Assembly (NCBI RefSeq): GCF_003268595.1
Contig: NZ_CP029797.1
Location: forward strand, 3,059,501-3,123,500
Reading direction: 5' to 3'
DNA: 64,000 nucleotides
Source: Paraliobacillus zengyii
GTDB lineage: Bacteria; Bacillota; Bacilli; Bacillales; Amphibacillaceae
A program made the translations under genes and the position numbers. How positions within the stretch are numbered: the first letter of the stretch is position 1; each line of letters opens with the position of its first letter. The notes beneath the pieces are model-generated. The model saw only the letters and a list, made by a program, of their open reading frames with translations. It made no database searches and was not told the origin of the DNA. Positions 7,863 to 15,734 of the stretch are shown here, one piece after another.

Positions 7863-8990
7863 TTAAAGGTGAGAAGTGGCAGGCTCTATACTGTTCGTTT
7901 TTTTATCTTTATACATTTTCTTATCAACAATAGTAAAAAGTTCATCTGCATTCATCGTTTTTGAATATTCTTGGTAACCATAGCTAAAAGATAGTCTATT
8001 AATAAATTCATCTTCATGTTTTTTTAGCAATAGATCTATGCTTGAGATAAATTGTATCACCTCTACATCCATTTTCTCAATCACGACAATAAACTCATCT
8101 CCCCCCAACCTTGAAACGAGTGAATTATTGTTAAAAACTCTCTGCAATATTTGAGCGAATGCGACGATCACTTGATCTCCTTTATTATGGCCATATTGAT
8201 CATTTATGTTTTTAAAATCATCTAAATCAATTAAGATTACAGAAAAATACTTATCAGCTTCAATTAAGTGCTCTACATAGTTTTCATAACTTTTCCGATT
8301 ATATAATTTTGTAAGATAGTCTTCCTCTGACGATGTAGTTTCCAAAAATACATAGGCAACCAATATTCCTAATACAATAGATGTCCAAGAAAAGTATAAT
8401 CTTGAATCAAACAGTTGCACGACCATTCCAACTATAGGCAGCATAAAAAACACTAAGAAAATATTAATTACATAGAATTTAATTCTTTTTCTATTTATTA
8501 TCACAAAGAGAAACATATAGATATATAGACCTGCTAGTACCAAATAATGAATCCATTTATAATCACCACTACTGAAACCATTTGTGACTGGATCAACTTC
8601 AAAATAAATTGGGTGAAATATGTTAATCATTAACACTATAAATGTAATAATACTTATACCTTGATAAAATATTCGTTTAGAGATTCGTTTGGGGGCTTTA
8701 AAAACATGGTAGTCAACATACGATAACATTAACCCACCTAAGATAGGTCCCATCATAAACAATAAAAAATTTGTGGAGTATTCTAACAAAAAGGAACCAA
8801 AAAATTGCATCCCATCAAATATCCATGTTAATGGTTCAATCACGATGGCGACTGCACTGGCTATTATAATTACCTTGAGTAGTTTTTTCCCAAAACTTTT
8901 TACCTTAGATTTCATTTTTATAATTAAAAATATCACCATTAAAATCATTATTGCAAAAATATTTATTTGAAATTGCACTAAATATTGCAT
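7863..8990 (-). CDS. Membrane-bound diguanylate cyclase (GGDEF)
   Basis: A 375-residue protein with about seven transmembrane helices in residues 1-215 and a C-terminal GGDEF domain (about 215-365). The GGDEF signature is intact at 296-300, and LDDFKNINDQYGH supplies the usual metal and substrate residues. The RxxD inhibitory site normally a few residues before GGDEF is absent. It should make cyclic di-GMP at the membrane, which in Bacillaceae affects motility and exopolysaccharide; a link to the EPS operon in this window is inference. No EAL or PilZ protein is seen nearby. The start follows a weak GGGGACGAG site and a good promoter lies upstream. Confidence 0.9.
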   Translation of the reverse strand: MQYLVQFQINIFAIMILMVIFLIIKMKSKVKSFGKKLLKVIIIASAVAIVIEPLTWIFDGMQFFGSFLLEYSTNFLLFMMGPILGGLMLSYVDYHVFKAPKRISKRIFYQGISIITFIVLMINIFHPIYFEVDPVTNGFSSGDYKWIHYLVLAGLYIYMFLFVIINRKRIKFYVINIFLVFFMLPIVGMVVQLFDSRLYFSWTSIVLGILVAYVFLETTSSEEDYLTKLYNRKSYENYVEHLIEADKYFSVILIDLDDFKNINDQYGHNKGDQVIVAFAQILQRVFNNNSLVSRLGGDEFIVVIEKMDVEVIQFISSIDLLLKKHEDEFINRLSFSYGYQEYSKTMNADELFTIVDKKMYKDKKTNSIEPATSHL

Positions 8991-9045
8991 ATCTCGTCCC
9001 CCACAATTAATCTATCATCAAGTAATTGTTTTTATAGTTTAAATA

Positions 9046-9074
9046 ATTATATCCATATTTTTCATCTGAGTCAA
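9046..9074 (-). promoter_or_regulatory. Sigma-A-type promoter of the GGDEF gene
   Basis: On the minus strand TTGACT (9074-9069), a 17-base spacer and a perfect TATAAT (9051-9046) lie about 55 bases before the start codon at 8990. Confidence 0.75.
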
Positions 9075-9207
9075 AACTCCTACTCCTATACACTTTTCAT
9101 AAGGAAGATATAAAAGCTAAAAATGAGTTATTGTAAAATATAATTTATAATGTTATAAGTACTTAAATCAGAAGTAAGTGCACATAAAAATTAAGCAACC
9201 CAAAAAA

Positions 9208-9234
9208 GGTGCACACATACATGATGTGTGCACC
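9208..9234. terminator. Bidirectional intrinsic terminator
   Basis: A perfect 11-bp stem GGTGCACACAT/ATGTGTGCACC with a 5-base loop is flanked by A6 on the left and T5 on the right, so it can end transcripts on either strand. The region 8991-9312 holds only this, the GGDEF promoter and the palindrome at 9279. Confidence 0.8.
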
Positions 9235-9278
9235 TTTTTATACGCTTATGATGAAACAATAAAATGCAACTCCCAAAA

Positions 9279-9309
9279 GGAAACAGAGAACCACCCGCAC
9301 CTCGCTTCC
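9279..9309. repeat. Degenerate member of the GAAGCAG palindrome family
   Basis: Reads GGAAACAGAGAACC ... CGCTTCC, a diverged copy of the GGAAGCAGGGAACGGTTCTC palindrome. It lies three bases beyond the stop codon of the exporter gene at 9313. Confidence 0.5.
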
Positions 9310-9312
9310 TCT

Positions 9313-11094
9313 CTATGCCTGATTGACTAATTTACTAAAAACACCTGTGGTTTCATCTGATAGTTGTTGGTATCCGCCTTGTTGTACGACTTTACCTTCA
9401 TCTAATACGATTACTTGATCAGCGTTGCGGATTGTGGATAATCGGTGGGCAATTACGATGATCGTCATTGTGCCTTTTAATCGTTCTATTGCTTGTTGGA
9501 TTTTCAATTCGTTCTCTGTGTCGAGTGCACTCGTTGCTTCATCTAATACTAGAATAGATGGTTTACGTAAAATTGCTCTAGCTAATACAAGTCGCTGTCG
9601 CTCCCCGCCTGATAACTTAATTCCTCTATCACCAATAACCGAATCCAGTCCGTCTGGTAATTTCCCAATAAACGCTTCAGCTGAAGCGAATTCAAGTGCT
9701 TCCCATAAATCAGATTCACTAGCTGTTGGAGAAACAAGCAATAAGTTTTCTCTAACAGTTGTATTAAACAAAAATGGATCTTGAGAAACATAACTGAGTG
9801 ATTCTCTTAAAGAAAGTAAACGATCACCTTGCAGTGGGATACCATCAATTAACACCAATCCGAATTCTGGCTGATTAAGTCCCATTAGCAAATCAATTAA
9901 CGTACTCTTCCCGGCACCAGACTTTCCTACAATTGCCGTTATTTGATTGGCAGGAATAAATAGATCGATATCCATTAAAGCGAATGTCGGTTTCTTTTTA
10001 TCATAGCGAAACGACGCATGATCACATAAAATACCTTTCTCAATTTGAATCGGTTTAACAACAGCTCGCACCTTCTCTTTAAACTCGATTGCATCATTTG
10101 TTTCCTTTTGCATCGATCGAACTACTTTTAATGAAGGAATTGTCATAGCTATTTGCTCCATTGAACCTTGAATCCCAGCGACTCTTGGCCACAATCTTGA
10201 AAAGATAACGATAATCAGCGTTAATTCTGCTGCTTGTGCTGCAAATAAATGAATTGAAACAAAAATAAAGATTGCGATAAACACTGCCGAAGAAATTTTA
10301 TAATAAACTTGTGAAGTAGCTTTTAATTGAGTGAAATTTACTTGTTGGTCCTGCATTTCCTTGGTAATGGAACGATACCAAACCATCCTTGGCTCTTCTA
10401 ATGAATTACTCTTGATATCCTTGATTCCATTAATTTGATCGGTTATTCCTCCCATAAAGCGTTTTCCTAATTCAACATTTCTACTTCCTAATAACACGGA
10501 CCGTTTTAAGAATTTACGGTTGAAAAATAACAACAGTAAACCACATCCTAAAACGAAAGTAGTAATAGTAGGCGATAGAATAAAGGCAAGAACTATTTGA
10601 ACAATTGTAAATATAAATGAGGCTACTAAATTTAAAAATGCCTGTGTACCAGCATTAGTCCGTCCAATTTCTGTAGTTAAAATATGTATAAGGTCTGTTT
10701 TTCTATTTCTAATAAAAAAATCCCAATTCGCCTTTAGCATCGATCCATACGTATCTATTTGGAGATAGCGTAAAAACCCTTGCTGGATAATCGCATTCTT
10801 AATGGTAATATGTCTTTTTAACAAATTTTGACCTATAGCAATACCTACATAGGTTGTCAAAATTAGAATTAGACCAATAGTAGTAGAAAAGTTATCTAAA
10901 AAACCAAACAAATTTGCAAAGGGCAACTCTGCTGCATCAAGCGCTACAATACCACTTATACTTATCATTGGAATAAGCAGCAGAATGCCAACACTATCAA
11001 GTAAACCTATTCCTAACATTGCAATGGTATTGATATAAAGTACCTTACCGGTATGACCATGTATTTGTTTTAAAAAATATAAAACGTGTTTCAT
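9313..11094 (-). CDS. Lasso peptide ABC exporter (D protein)
   Basis: A 593-residue half-transporter with about six membrane helices in residues 15-330 and a nucleotide-binding domain. The Walker A GKSGAGKST, signature LSGGERQRL, Walker B ILVLDEATSAL and H-loop IVIAHRLST are all intact. As the last gene of the lasso cluster it should export the mature peptide and give immunity. I place the start at the ATG at 11094, six bases after GGAGGTG; an upstream ATG at 11109 lies before that ribosome site. It follows the B1 gene by about 30 bases. Confidence 0.9.
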   Translation of the reverse strand: MKHVLYFLKQIHGHTGKVLYINTIAMLGIGLLDSVGILLLIPMISISGIVALDAAELPFANLFGFLDNFSTTIGLILILTTYVGIAIGQNLLKRHITIKNAIIQQGFLRYLQIDTYGSMLKANWDFFIRNRKTDLIHILTTEIGRTNAGTQAFLNLVASFIFTIVQIVLAFILSPTITTFVLGCGLLLLFFNRKFLKRSVLLGSRNVELGKRFMGGITDQINGIKDIKSNSLEEPRMVWYRSITKEMQDQQVNFTQLKATSQVYYKISSAVFIAIFIFVSIHLFAAQAAELTLIIVIFSRLWPRVAGIQGSMEQIAMTIPSLKVVRSMQKETNDAIEFKEKVRAVVKPIQIEKGILCDHASFRYDKKKPTFALMDIDLFIPANQITAIVGKSGAGKSTLIDLLMGLNQPEFGLVLIDGIPLQGDRLLSLRESLSYVSQDPFLFNTTVRENLLLVSPTASESDLWEALEFASAEAFIGKLPDGLDSVIGDRGIKLSGGERQRLVLARAILRKPSILVLDEATSALDTENELKIQQAIERLKGTMTIIVIAHRLSTIRNADQVIVLDEGKVVQQGGYQQLSDETTGVFSKLVNQA

Positions 11095-11126
11095 CTCTCT
11101 CACCTCCATATCCTATTTTTCAACAA

Positions 11127-11420
11127 TCACTCATGAAGTCGAATTAGTCCTTCTTTAGCTAATTGATTAATAAAAGCAAGCGTCTGCTCCTCGCATTCTT
11201 TTTCCGTTACTTCATAACGATCGACAAGCTTTGTTACCAACGCTCGAATCGAAATCCCTTCTTCAACTTCACCCCATATTTCGCCACCTAAAATACCAAA
11301 GTTATAATACTTTCCATTTGTAACGTTTAACATTACTTTTTCCCCATTCATATCACTTACAATATTGCCCTCTACTTGACTAACTAGTTGATCAATCGAT
11401 ATAACATCTATTTTATTCAT
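11127..11420 (-). CDS. Lasso precursor recognition protein B1 (PqqD/RRE type)
   Basis: A 97-residue winged-helix protein of the PqqD/RiPP recognition element type; residues about 20-90 carry the beta-wing (VMLNVTNGKYYNFG) and the helices after GEIWGEVEEG. In lasso pathways B1 binds the leader and presents the precursor to the B2 protease. The start is the ATG at 11420, preceded by AAAGGAG; the frame is open to 11441 but that ATG overlaps the ribosome site. It overlaps the kinase gene by eight bases, which suggests translational coupling. Confidence 0.85.
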   Translation of the reverse strand: MNKIDVISIDQLVSQVEGNIVSDMNGEKVMLNVTNGKYYNFGILGGEIWGEVEEGISIRALVTKLVDRYEVTEKECEEQTLAFINQLAKEGLIRLHE

Positions 11421-12339
11421 GTGAAATTTTACTCCTTTCAATCGTCTCTAACATCAAATCAACTAATTCATCCGCTGTAAATCGATTTGTTGGTCGGTGA
11501 ATCCGATATAATGGTATCTGAGTTGCTAATTGTACGGATGTTTGAAAATGCCACTCCATCAAATTGGCTTTAGCAAGAAAAAAATTACGATACGTGTGTT
11601 TGAAAAGCATTTGAAATCGCTCTAGCCCCTCAACTAAATTGATTGAAATATGATCGTTATCCGATTTAGTAAGCTCAAATACACCTGCTAAAGGCGTTAT
11701 TTCGTCAGTAAATTGATCACTAACTGGTATCGAGAATTTTGTTTCTCGATCAATAATCGGTTTGAATTTGCTTGTATCTCTACCATAGTAATCTAATGTT
11801 TTTATCCATAATTTTTGGTAAGGATATGCTGGAATAGTTACTGGTTTTCCTTGATTTGAAAATACAACCGGGATTATATCATCCGTAAGAAGTTGATATC
11901 CTTTTTGTAGAAATGCCGATGCTAGCGTTGATTTACCTGCACCAGAATCACCAACAATCGCATATGCCTTTTTATCAATAACTATTGCACTACCATGTAA
12001 AGGTAGGATCTTTCTTTGCATTAATATCGCGCCCATACATGTACCAAGTAGGTATAACCGTAGTGCATCTTCACTGGTATCTGTTACTGGTGAAACAATA
12101 ATTTCATTTCCATTACGAATAAGAAAAGTAGCAACTTTATCAATACGAAACAGAATCAACATTTCTTTAACATAAAGCGTGTGCTTATCTTCTACTTTTT
12201 CCGACCAAATAGCATCTAAATCACCTGTTTTTATCGAAACATCTATACAAGAATAAGGATCCATAACTACACTTAATTCTGGTAATTGTAGATAACTGTC
12301 TATTGTTAATCCAAAAGCTTTATACATGTTTTGTTTCAT
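11413..12339 (-). CDS. HprK-like lasso peptide kinase (K protein)
   Basis: About 308 residues. The C-terminal half resembles the HPr kinase/phosphorylase fold: the conserved LPLHGSAI around 116, Walker A GDSGAGKST around 131-139 and TDDIIP around 153-158. The N-terminal HprK domain and phosphorylase loop are not evident, which separates it from the HprK of carbon control. In paeninodin-type clusters this kinase phosphorylates the side chain of the C-terminal serine of the precursor; the precursor here ends in Ser50, which fits. A GTG at 12342 and an ATG at 12339 are both possible starts; I favour the ATG. A terminator-like hairpin separates it from the precursor gene. Confidence 0.85.
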   Translation of the reverse strand: MKQNMYKAFGLTIDSYLQLPELSVVMDPYSCIDVSIKTGDLDAIWSEKVEDKHTLYVKEMLILFRIDKVATFLIRNGNEIIVSPVTDTSEDALRLYLLGTCMGAILMQRKILPLHGSAIVIDKKAYAIVGDSGAGKSTLASAFLQKGYQLLTDDIIPVVFSNQGKPVTIPAYPYQKLWIKTLDYYGRDTSKFKPIIDRETKFSIPVSDQFTDEITPLAGVFELTKSDNDHISINLVEGLERFQMLFKHTYRNFFLAKANLMEWHFQTSVQLATQIPLYRIHRPTNRFTADELVDLMLETIERSKISHE

Positions 12340-12371
12340 CACTCATCCACTCTTCATTTCTAATTTTTTTA

Positions 12372-12406
12372 TAAAAAAGAGCTCTTATAAATTAAATAAG
12401 AGCTCT
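12372..12406 (-). terminator. Attenuator hairpin between precursor and kinase genes
   Basis: On the minus strand AGAGCTCTTAT pairs perfectly with ATAAGAGCTCT (arms 12406-12396 and 12388-12378, 7-base loop) and is followed by six T. It lies between the precursor stop and the kinase start, so more precursor mRNA than kinase, B1 and exporter mRNA is expected. This is common in RiPP operons. Confidence 0.8.
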
Positions 12407-12463
12407 CACATAACATCCTACTAATTCATTTTATAAGTAATAAACCTAGGCAATCACCTAATA

Positions 12464-12616
12464 TTAGCTAGCACCAATCATAGGATTTCCTTCTGGATCT
12501 AGAGGGATTTGTTCTGAATCATTAAAATTACCATCAAATTTACTATAATCAGTTCCACCCATTGTCTTACTAACATCTAACACTTCTAACTTCGGTGCTT
12601 TCCACTCTTTTTTCAT
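12464..12616 (-). CDS. Lasso peptide precursor (A peptide, 50 aa)
   Basis: Begins MKKEWKAPKLEVLDV and ends MIGAS. The leader has the WxxPxL version of the lasso YxxP motif (Trp5, Pro8, Leu10) and Thr18, the conserved residue at position -2. Cleavage after Met19 would give a 31-residue core starting GGTDYSKFD. Gly1 and Asp9 of the core can form the nine-residue macrolactam ring, as in paeninodin. The tail is long (22 residues) and ends in Ser50, the expected site for the adjacent HprK-like kinase. A near-perfect ribosome site (AAAGGAGGTGAT) lies seven bases before the ATG, and the cyclase stop codon is 15 bases upstream. Gene calling usually misses it because of its size. Ring position is inference from spacing. 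Confidence 0.85.
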   Translation of the reverse strand: MKKEWKAPKLEVLDVSKTMGGTDYSKFDGNFNDSEQIPLDPEGNPMIGAS

Positions 12617-12631
12617 ACGTATCACCTCCTT

Positions 12632-14551
12632 TCAAAAATTTTTAGTAATAAATCGATTGACAATCAAACAACGCATCAACAGACTATAATCAAAACCACG
12701 ATATTCTTGTTGTGGTCCCTCTTCAGCCTTTGCTATAGCTTTTGCTAACAGTTCTCCATTAATAAACGCTAAAAAACTTGGATCCATAGTTAGTTTCTTC
12801 GCCTCATTTACGAAAGAATCCCAATCTGGTATCATCCGATGAATCCAATCAGCTGCTTGAACACCTCTAGTACGTTGATTTAGGCGAATACTGTCAGGCA
12901 ATATCTTCGCCGTCGACCTTCGGATAAGCGCTCGATCTAATCCATTTTGTGTATATTGCTCTTCTGGCAATGACAAACAAAAACGAACAACTCTTATATC
13001 ATTTGTTGGATCCCGTTTCCATAAGGAATAACGTAACGATAATTTGCAATCAAGTGTATTACCTGCATTCCAAGGAAGAATATCTTCAAATAGGATTCGC
13101 CTTTGTTGATATATATTTGGCGTGCCAAACCAACCTGAATCGTCGATACCATGTTCCTTTAGTTTTTGAAAAACACCTATTTTATCAGCAAATTCTGAAT
13201 TAATTAACTTAGTGCCAGCAGTTTTTCTCTTATGAAATGGAAAAGCTGTTTTTGCAATCACAGGAAAAAGATAAGATCTAGCTGCACCTAATTTTTCACT
13301 ATATGATTTAAGTTCTTGATAGAATCGAATCCATTTAAACTTTTTTAAAAGTACTGCGTAATGGTCTATTGGAGTTCCCCAAGACACCGTGAAATTCCCT
13401 CTATCCCCATTTAATAAAATGCCAACATCCTTTTCTTGTGCTTTTTCGAACATGCCACTTAACCAAAAAGAATTTTCAAGGAATTTATACGGCATTTCCA
13501 TCACATCAAGATACGTATCAATTTCCGTAAAAGAACTTCTACCTTCAAAGTCAGCATAATAATCATCTATCCCTCCAACATATTCCACTGTTTGCTTAAC
13601 AGCCGGACGCTCATTAGGGAATTGATGTCTCGGAGTATAATCAACAAAATCACTCGGTGGTACATAACTAAATGTATACAACATTTTATCGTTTTTCTTA
13701 AGTTCTTTTACCGCAAAACCAACTACCGAACCAGAATCCAATCCACCACTAAGTTGCGAACCCACATTACGATATGTTCGCAGCCTGTCGTTAACAGCTC
13801 GTTGATACACTTCTTGAAAAGCGGCTACATATGCTTCATTTGAATCTAATTTCAAAGCTTCTTTAGGATAAAATGACCCATATTTTTTAAGCTCTATTTC
13901 ACCTTTAACTAAACTAAATGAATGAAAAGGAGGTATTTGTTCTAGACCTAGATAAGGTGTCATCCGCGCGTCGACTGTGTCAATCATTCCTGAGATGGCT
14001 AGAAATTCAGCAAGCCATGCTTCATTTAATTTTTTCCGAGTAAAAGGTAACTCAAGTAAAGGTTCGATCGTTGTACAAAAGGCAAAATCAGACTGGTTAA
14101 GATAGTAATATAATGTTCGATAACCAGAAGGATCTCTCGCACCAAATAACTTCTGCTCGCGCTCATCCCAAATCATAAATGCGAAGTCACCAATCAAATA
14201 TTTCGGTGCATCTTCTCCCCATTTACAATAAGCAAGCAAAATCAACTGACTATCTGGCATCCCTTTTCTTTTCGCTTTATCAACTTGTAAGGATTCAAAT
14301 AGCTCCGCTCTGTTATCAATGATTGCGTCGGCTGTGATCGCCAATTGTCGCTCTGGATTATAATAAGGCAAGACTTCACCAACAGATTCAGGTGTAATCC
14401 ATTGTGCATGGCAACCTAGGAAAACATTTTCTTTTTGCCAAATACTTACGTCATCTGCAGGAAATTGACTTAAGTTATCCATCATACCTGAACTAGCTTC
14501 AGATGAGACGGGTTGTTTATTAAGATGATATATTCCAGCAATCGCGCTCAT
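12632..14551 (-). CDS. Lasso cyclase (C protein, asparagine synthetase-like)
   Basis: A 639-residue protein with an N-terminal glutamine-amidotransferase-like domain (1-215) and a C-terminal AMP-forming synthetase domain. The PP-loop SQLSGGLDSGS lies at 266-275. The N-terminus is MSAIAG, without the Cys2 of true AsnB, so it has no glutaminase activity; this is usual for lasso cyclases. It should adenylate the Asp9 side chain of the core and close the ring onto the new N-terminal Gly. It overlaps the B2 gene by ATGA and its stop lies within the precursor leader, so the B2-C-A genes are tightly coupled. Confidence 0.92.
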   Translation of the reverse strand: MSAIAGIYHLNKQPVSSEASSGMMDNLSQFPADDVSIWQKENVFLGCHAQWITPESVGEVLPYYNPERQLAITADAIIDNRAELFESLQVDKAKRKGMPDSQLILLAYCKWGEDAPKYLIGDFAFMIWDEREQKLFGARDPSGYRTLYYYLNQSDFAFCTTIEPLLELPFTRKKLNEAWLAEFLAISGMIDTVDARMTPYLGLEQIPPFHSFSLVKGEIELKKYGSFYPKEALKLDSNEAYVAAFQEVYQRAVNDRLRTYRNVGSQLSGGLDSGSVVGFAVKELKKNDKMLYTFSYVPPSDFVDYTPRHQFPNERPAVKQTVEYVGGIDDYYADFEGRSSFTEIDTYLDVMEMPYKFLENSFWLSGMFEKAQEKDVGILLNGDRGNFTVSWGTPIDHYAVLLKKFKWIRFYQELKSYSEKLGAARSYLFPVIAKTAFPFHKRKTAGTKLINSEFADKIGVFQKLKEHGIDDSGWFGTPNIYQQRRILFEDILPWNAGNTLDCKLSLRYSLWKRDPTNDIRVVRFCLSLPEEQYTQNGLDRALIRRSTAKILPDSIRLNQRTRGVQAADWIHRMIPDWDSFVNEAKKLTMDPSFLAFINGELLAKAIAKAEEGPQQEYRGFDYSLLMRCLIVNRFITKNF

Positions 14552-15006
14552 AGACTTCCCTCCTCTCTATCAATAAATTTGCCAAACACACTAACGACAG
14601 TGAAGTTATTCATCACACTACTACCGGTTACATAAAAAGGGCCGCTTCTTAACCATGCATGTGCGATCAGTTTACCTTCCTGATCTATAGCTGTCCCTAG
14701 ATATAACGTGCTTTCTATCTTTCTTCTTTCTAGCATTTTCATTGCAGCAATTGCTTGAACGAGACACGCACTTTCCCAAAAGGTGTAACGGCTAATAAGT
14801 ACAACCGCTTTTGCTATGTCGTTAATAAGCGCAGGGTTTGCGTCAATATTTTCCGCTGTCTCCTGTGATTTTTGACCCAAACTAGGAGCAACTCGAGCAA
14901 ATGGTAAGGCTTTTAAAATACGAGCCCAAGCTAATAGAACCAATACTTCGACATATAGACGTTTTCTAGCAAAGGGTAAGAACAGTATTTTTTTTAGTTT
15001 ATCCAT
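14548..15006 (-). CDS. Lasso leader protease B2 (transglutaminase-like)
   Basis: A 152-residue cysteine protease of the lasso B2 family. The catalytic Cys81 lies in ESACLVQAIA and the His116 in AHAWLRSG; an acidic partner is not certain. Residues 18-35 form one hydrophobic stretch, as in many B2 proteins. With B1 it should remove the 19-residue leader. The start codon is one base after the stop of the response regulator gene, and the gene overlaps the cyclase by four bases. No independent ribosome site is obvious, which fits coupled translation. Confidence 0.9.
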   Translation of the reverse strand: MDKLKKILFLPFARKRLYVEVLVLLAWARILKALPFARVAPSLGQKSQETAENIDANPALINDIAKAVVLISRYTFWESACLVQAIAAMKMLERRKIESTLYLGTAIDQEGKLIAHAWLRSGPFYVTGSSVMNNFTVVSVFGKFIDREEGSL

Positions 15007-15007
15007 G

Positions 15008-15694
15008 TCAACTTGTCGACTTCATCAGGATCTGCATCAGTTCTCTTCGACTTCTTACATGCAATTTCTTATACATCCCCGATATATAATTTTTCACGGT
15101 ACCCTCTTTAATCGAAAGTTCCTTCGCTATCATCTGATTTGTCCACCCTTTATTAATATATTGAATCAACCGATAATCACGATCATTTAAATCTAGATCC
15201 TTTTCCTGGCGAAAGTGTTCTTTAATCGCGTACATGGATCCATCTTGTTCAATCCCTTGTAACGTTACTAACCGCTCAGAAAAATGGTGAATAAGATGTT
15301 GTGGTGCAACAAATTGTCCTTCGATAATAAACCGTAACATTTGTTTAAATTGGTCTAAACTCGATTCCTTTAATACGTAACCATCTATCCCAACAGATAA
15401 TGCCTTCTCAATAAAAGATTCACCAGCTAAATCCGTTAACAAAACAACCTTTGTTTTCGGAAATAAATCTTTTAATTTCTCTGCGCAAATAACACCAGCC
15501 ATTTTTTGCGTTTGAATATCTAGTAAACAGAGATCAGGAAAGACTTCTCTTCTATTAATAAATTCAATTGCTTCTTCCCCGCTATCGACACTTGCGATCA
15601 CAAAGAATTCATCCATTTCTCTAAATATATTTATAATCATTTCACGAAAGAGTAACTGATCTTCAGCAATTAATACCGTATACTTTTTATTCAT
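15008..15694 (-). CDS. NarL/DegU-type response regulator, orphan
   Basis: A 228-residue regulator with a receiver domain (acid pair Glu11/Asp12, probable phospho-acceptor Asp59 in LLDIQ, conserved Lys in GYVLKESS) and a C-terminal LuxR helix-turn-helix (about 165-225, with NQMIAKELSIKEGTVKNYIS). No histidine kinase lies in the window next to it. It abuts the lasso protease gene (one-base gap) and so is probably co-transcribed and likely regulates the lasso genes; the signal and target are inference. AAGGAG precedes the ATG. Confidence 0.88.
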   Translation of the reverse strand: MNKKYTVLIAEDQLLFREMIINIFREMDEFFVIASVDSGEEAIEFINRREVFPDLCLLDIQTQKMAGVICAEKLKDLFPKTKVVLLTDLAGESFIEKALSVGIDGYVLKESSLDQFKQMLRFIIEGQFVAPQHLIHHFSERLVTLQGIEQDGSMYAIKEHFRQEKDLDLNDRDYRLIQYINKGWTNQMIAKELSIKEGTVKNYISGMYKKLHVRSRRELMQILMKSTS

Positions 15695-15734
15695 CCTATT
15701 CTCTCCTTGCGTCAGTCAAAACGCTTTTCATCCA

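Noticed and set aside
11413..12339. HPr kinase/phosphorylase of carbon catabolite control
   Set aside because: The N-terminal HprK domain and the usual lgt neighbour are absent, and the gene lies in a lasso cluster beside a precursor that ends in Ser.
12632..14551. True asparagine synthetase (AsnB)
   Set aside because: The glutaminase Cys2 is missing and the gene overlaps a lasso protease gene and precedes a lasso precursor; cyclase is the better call.
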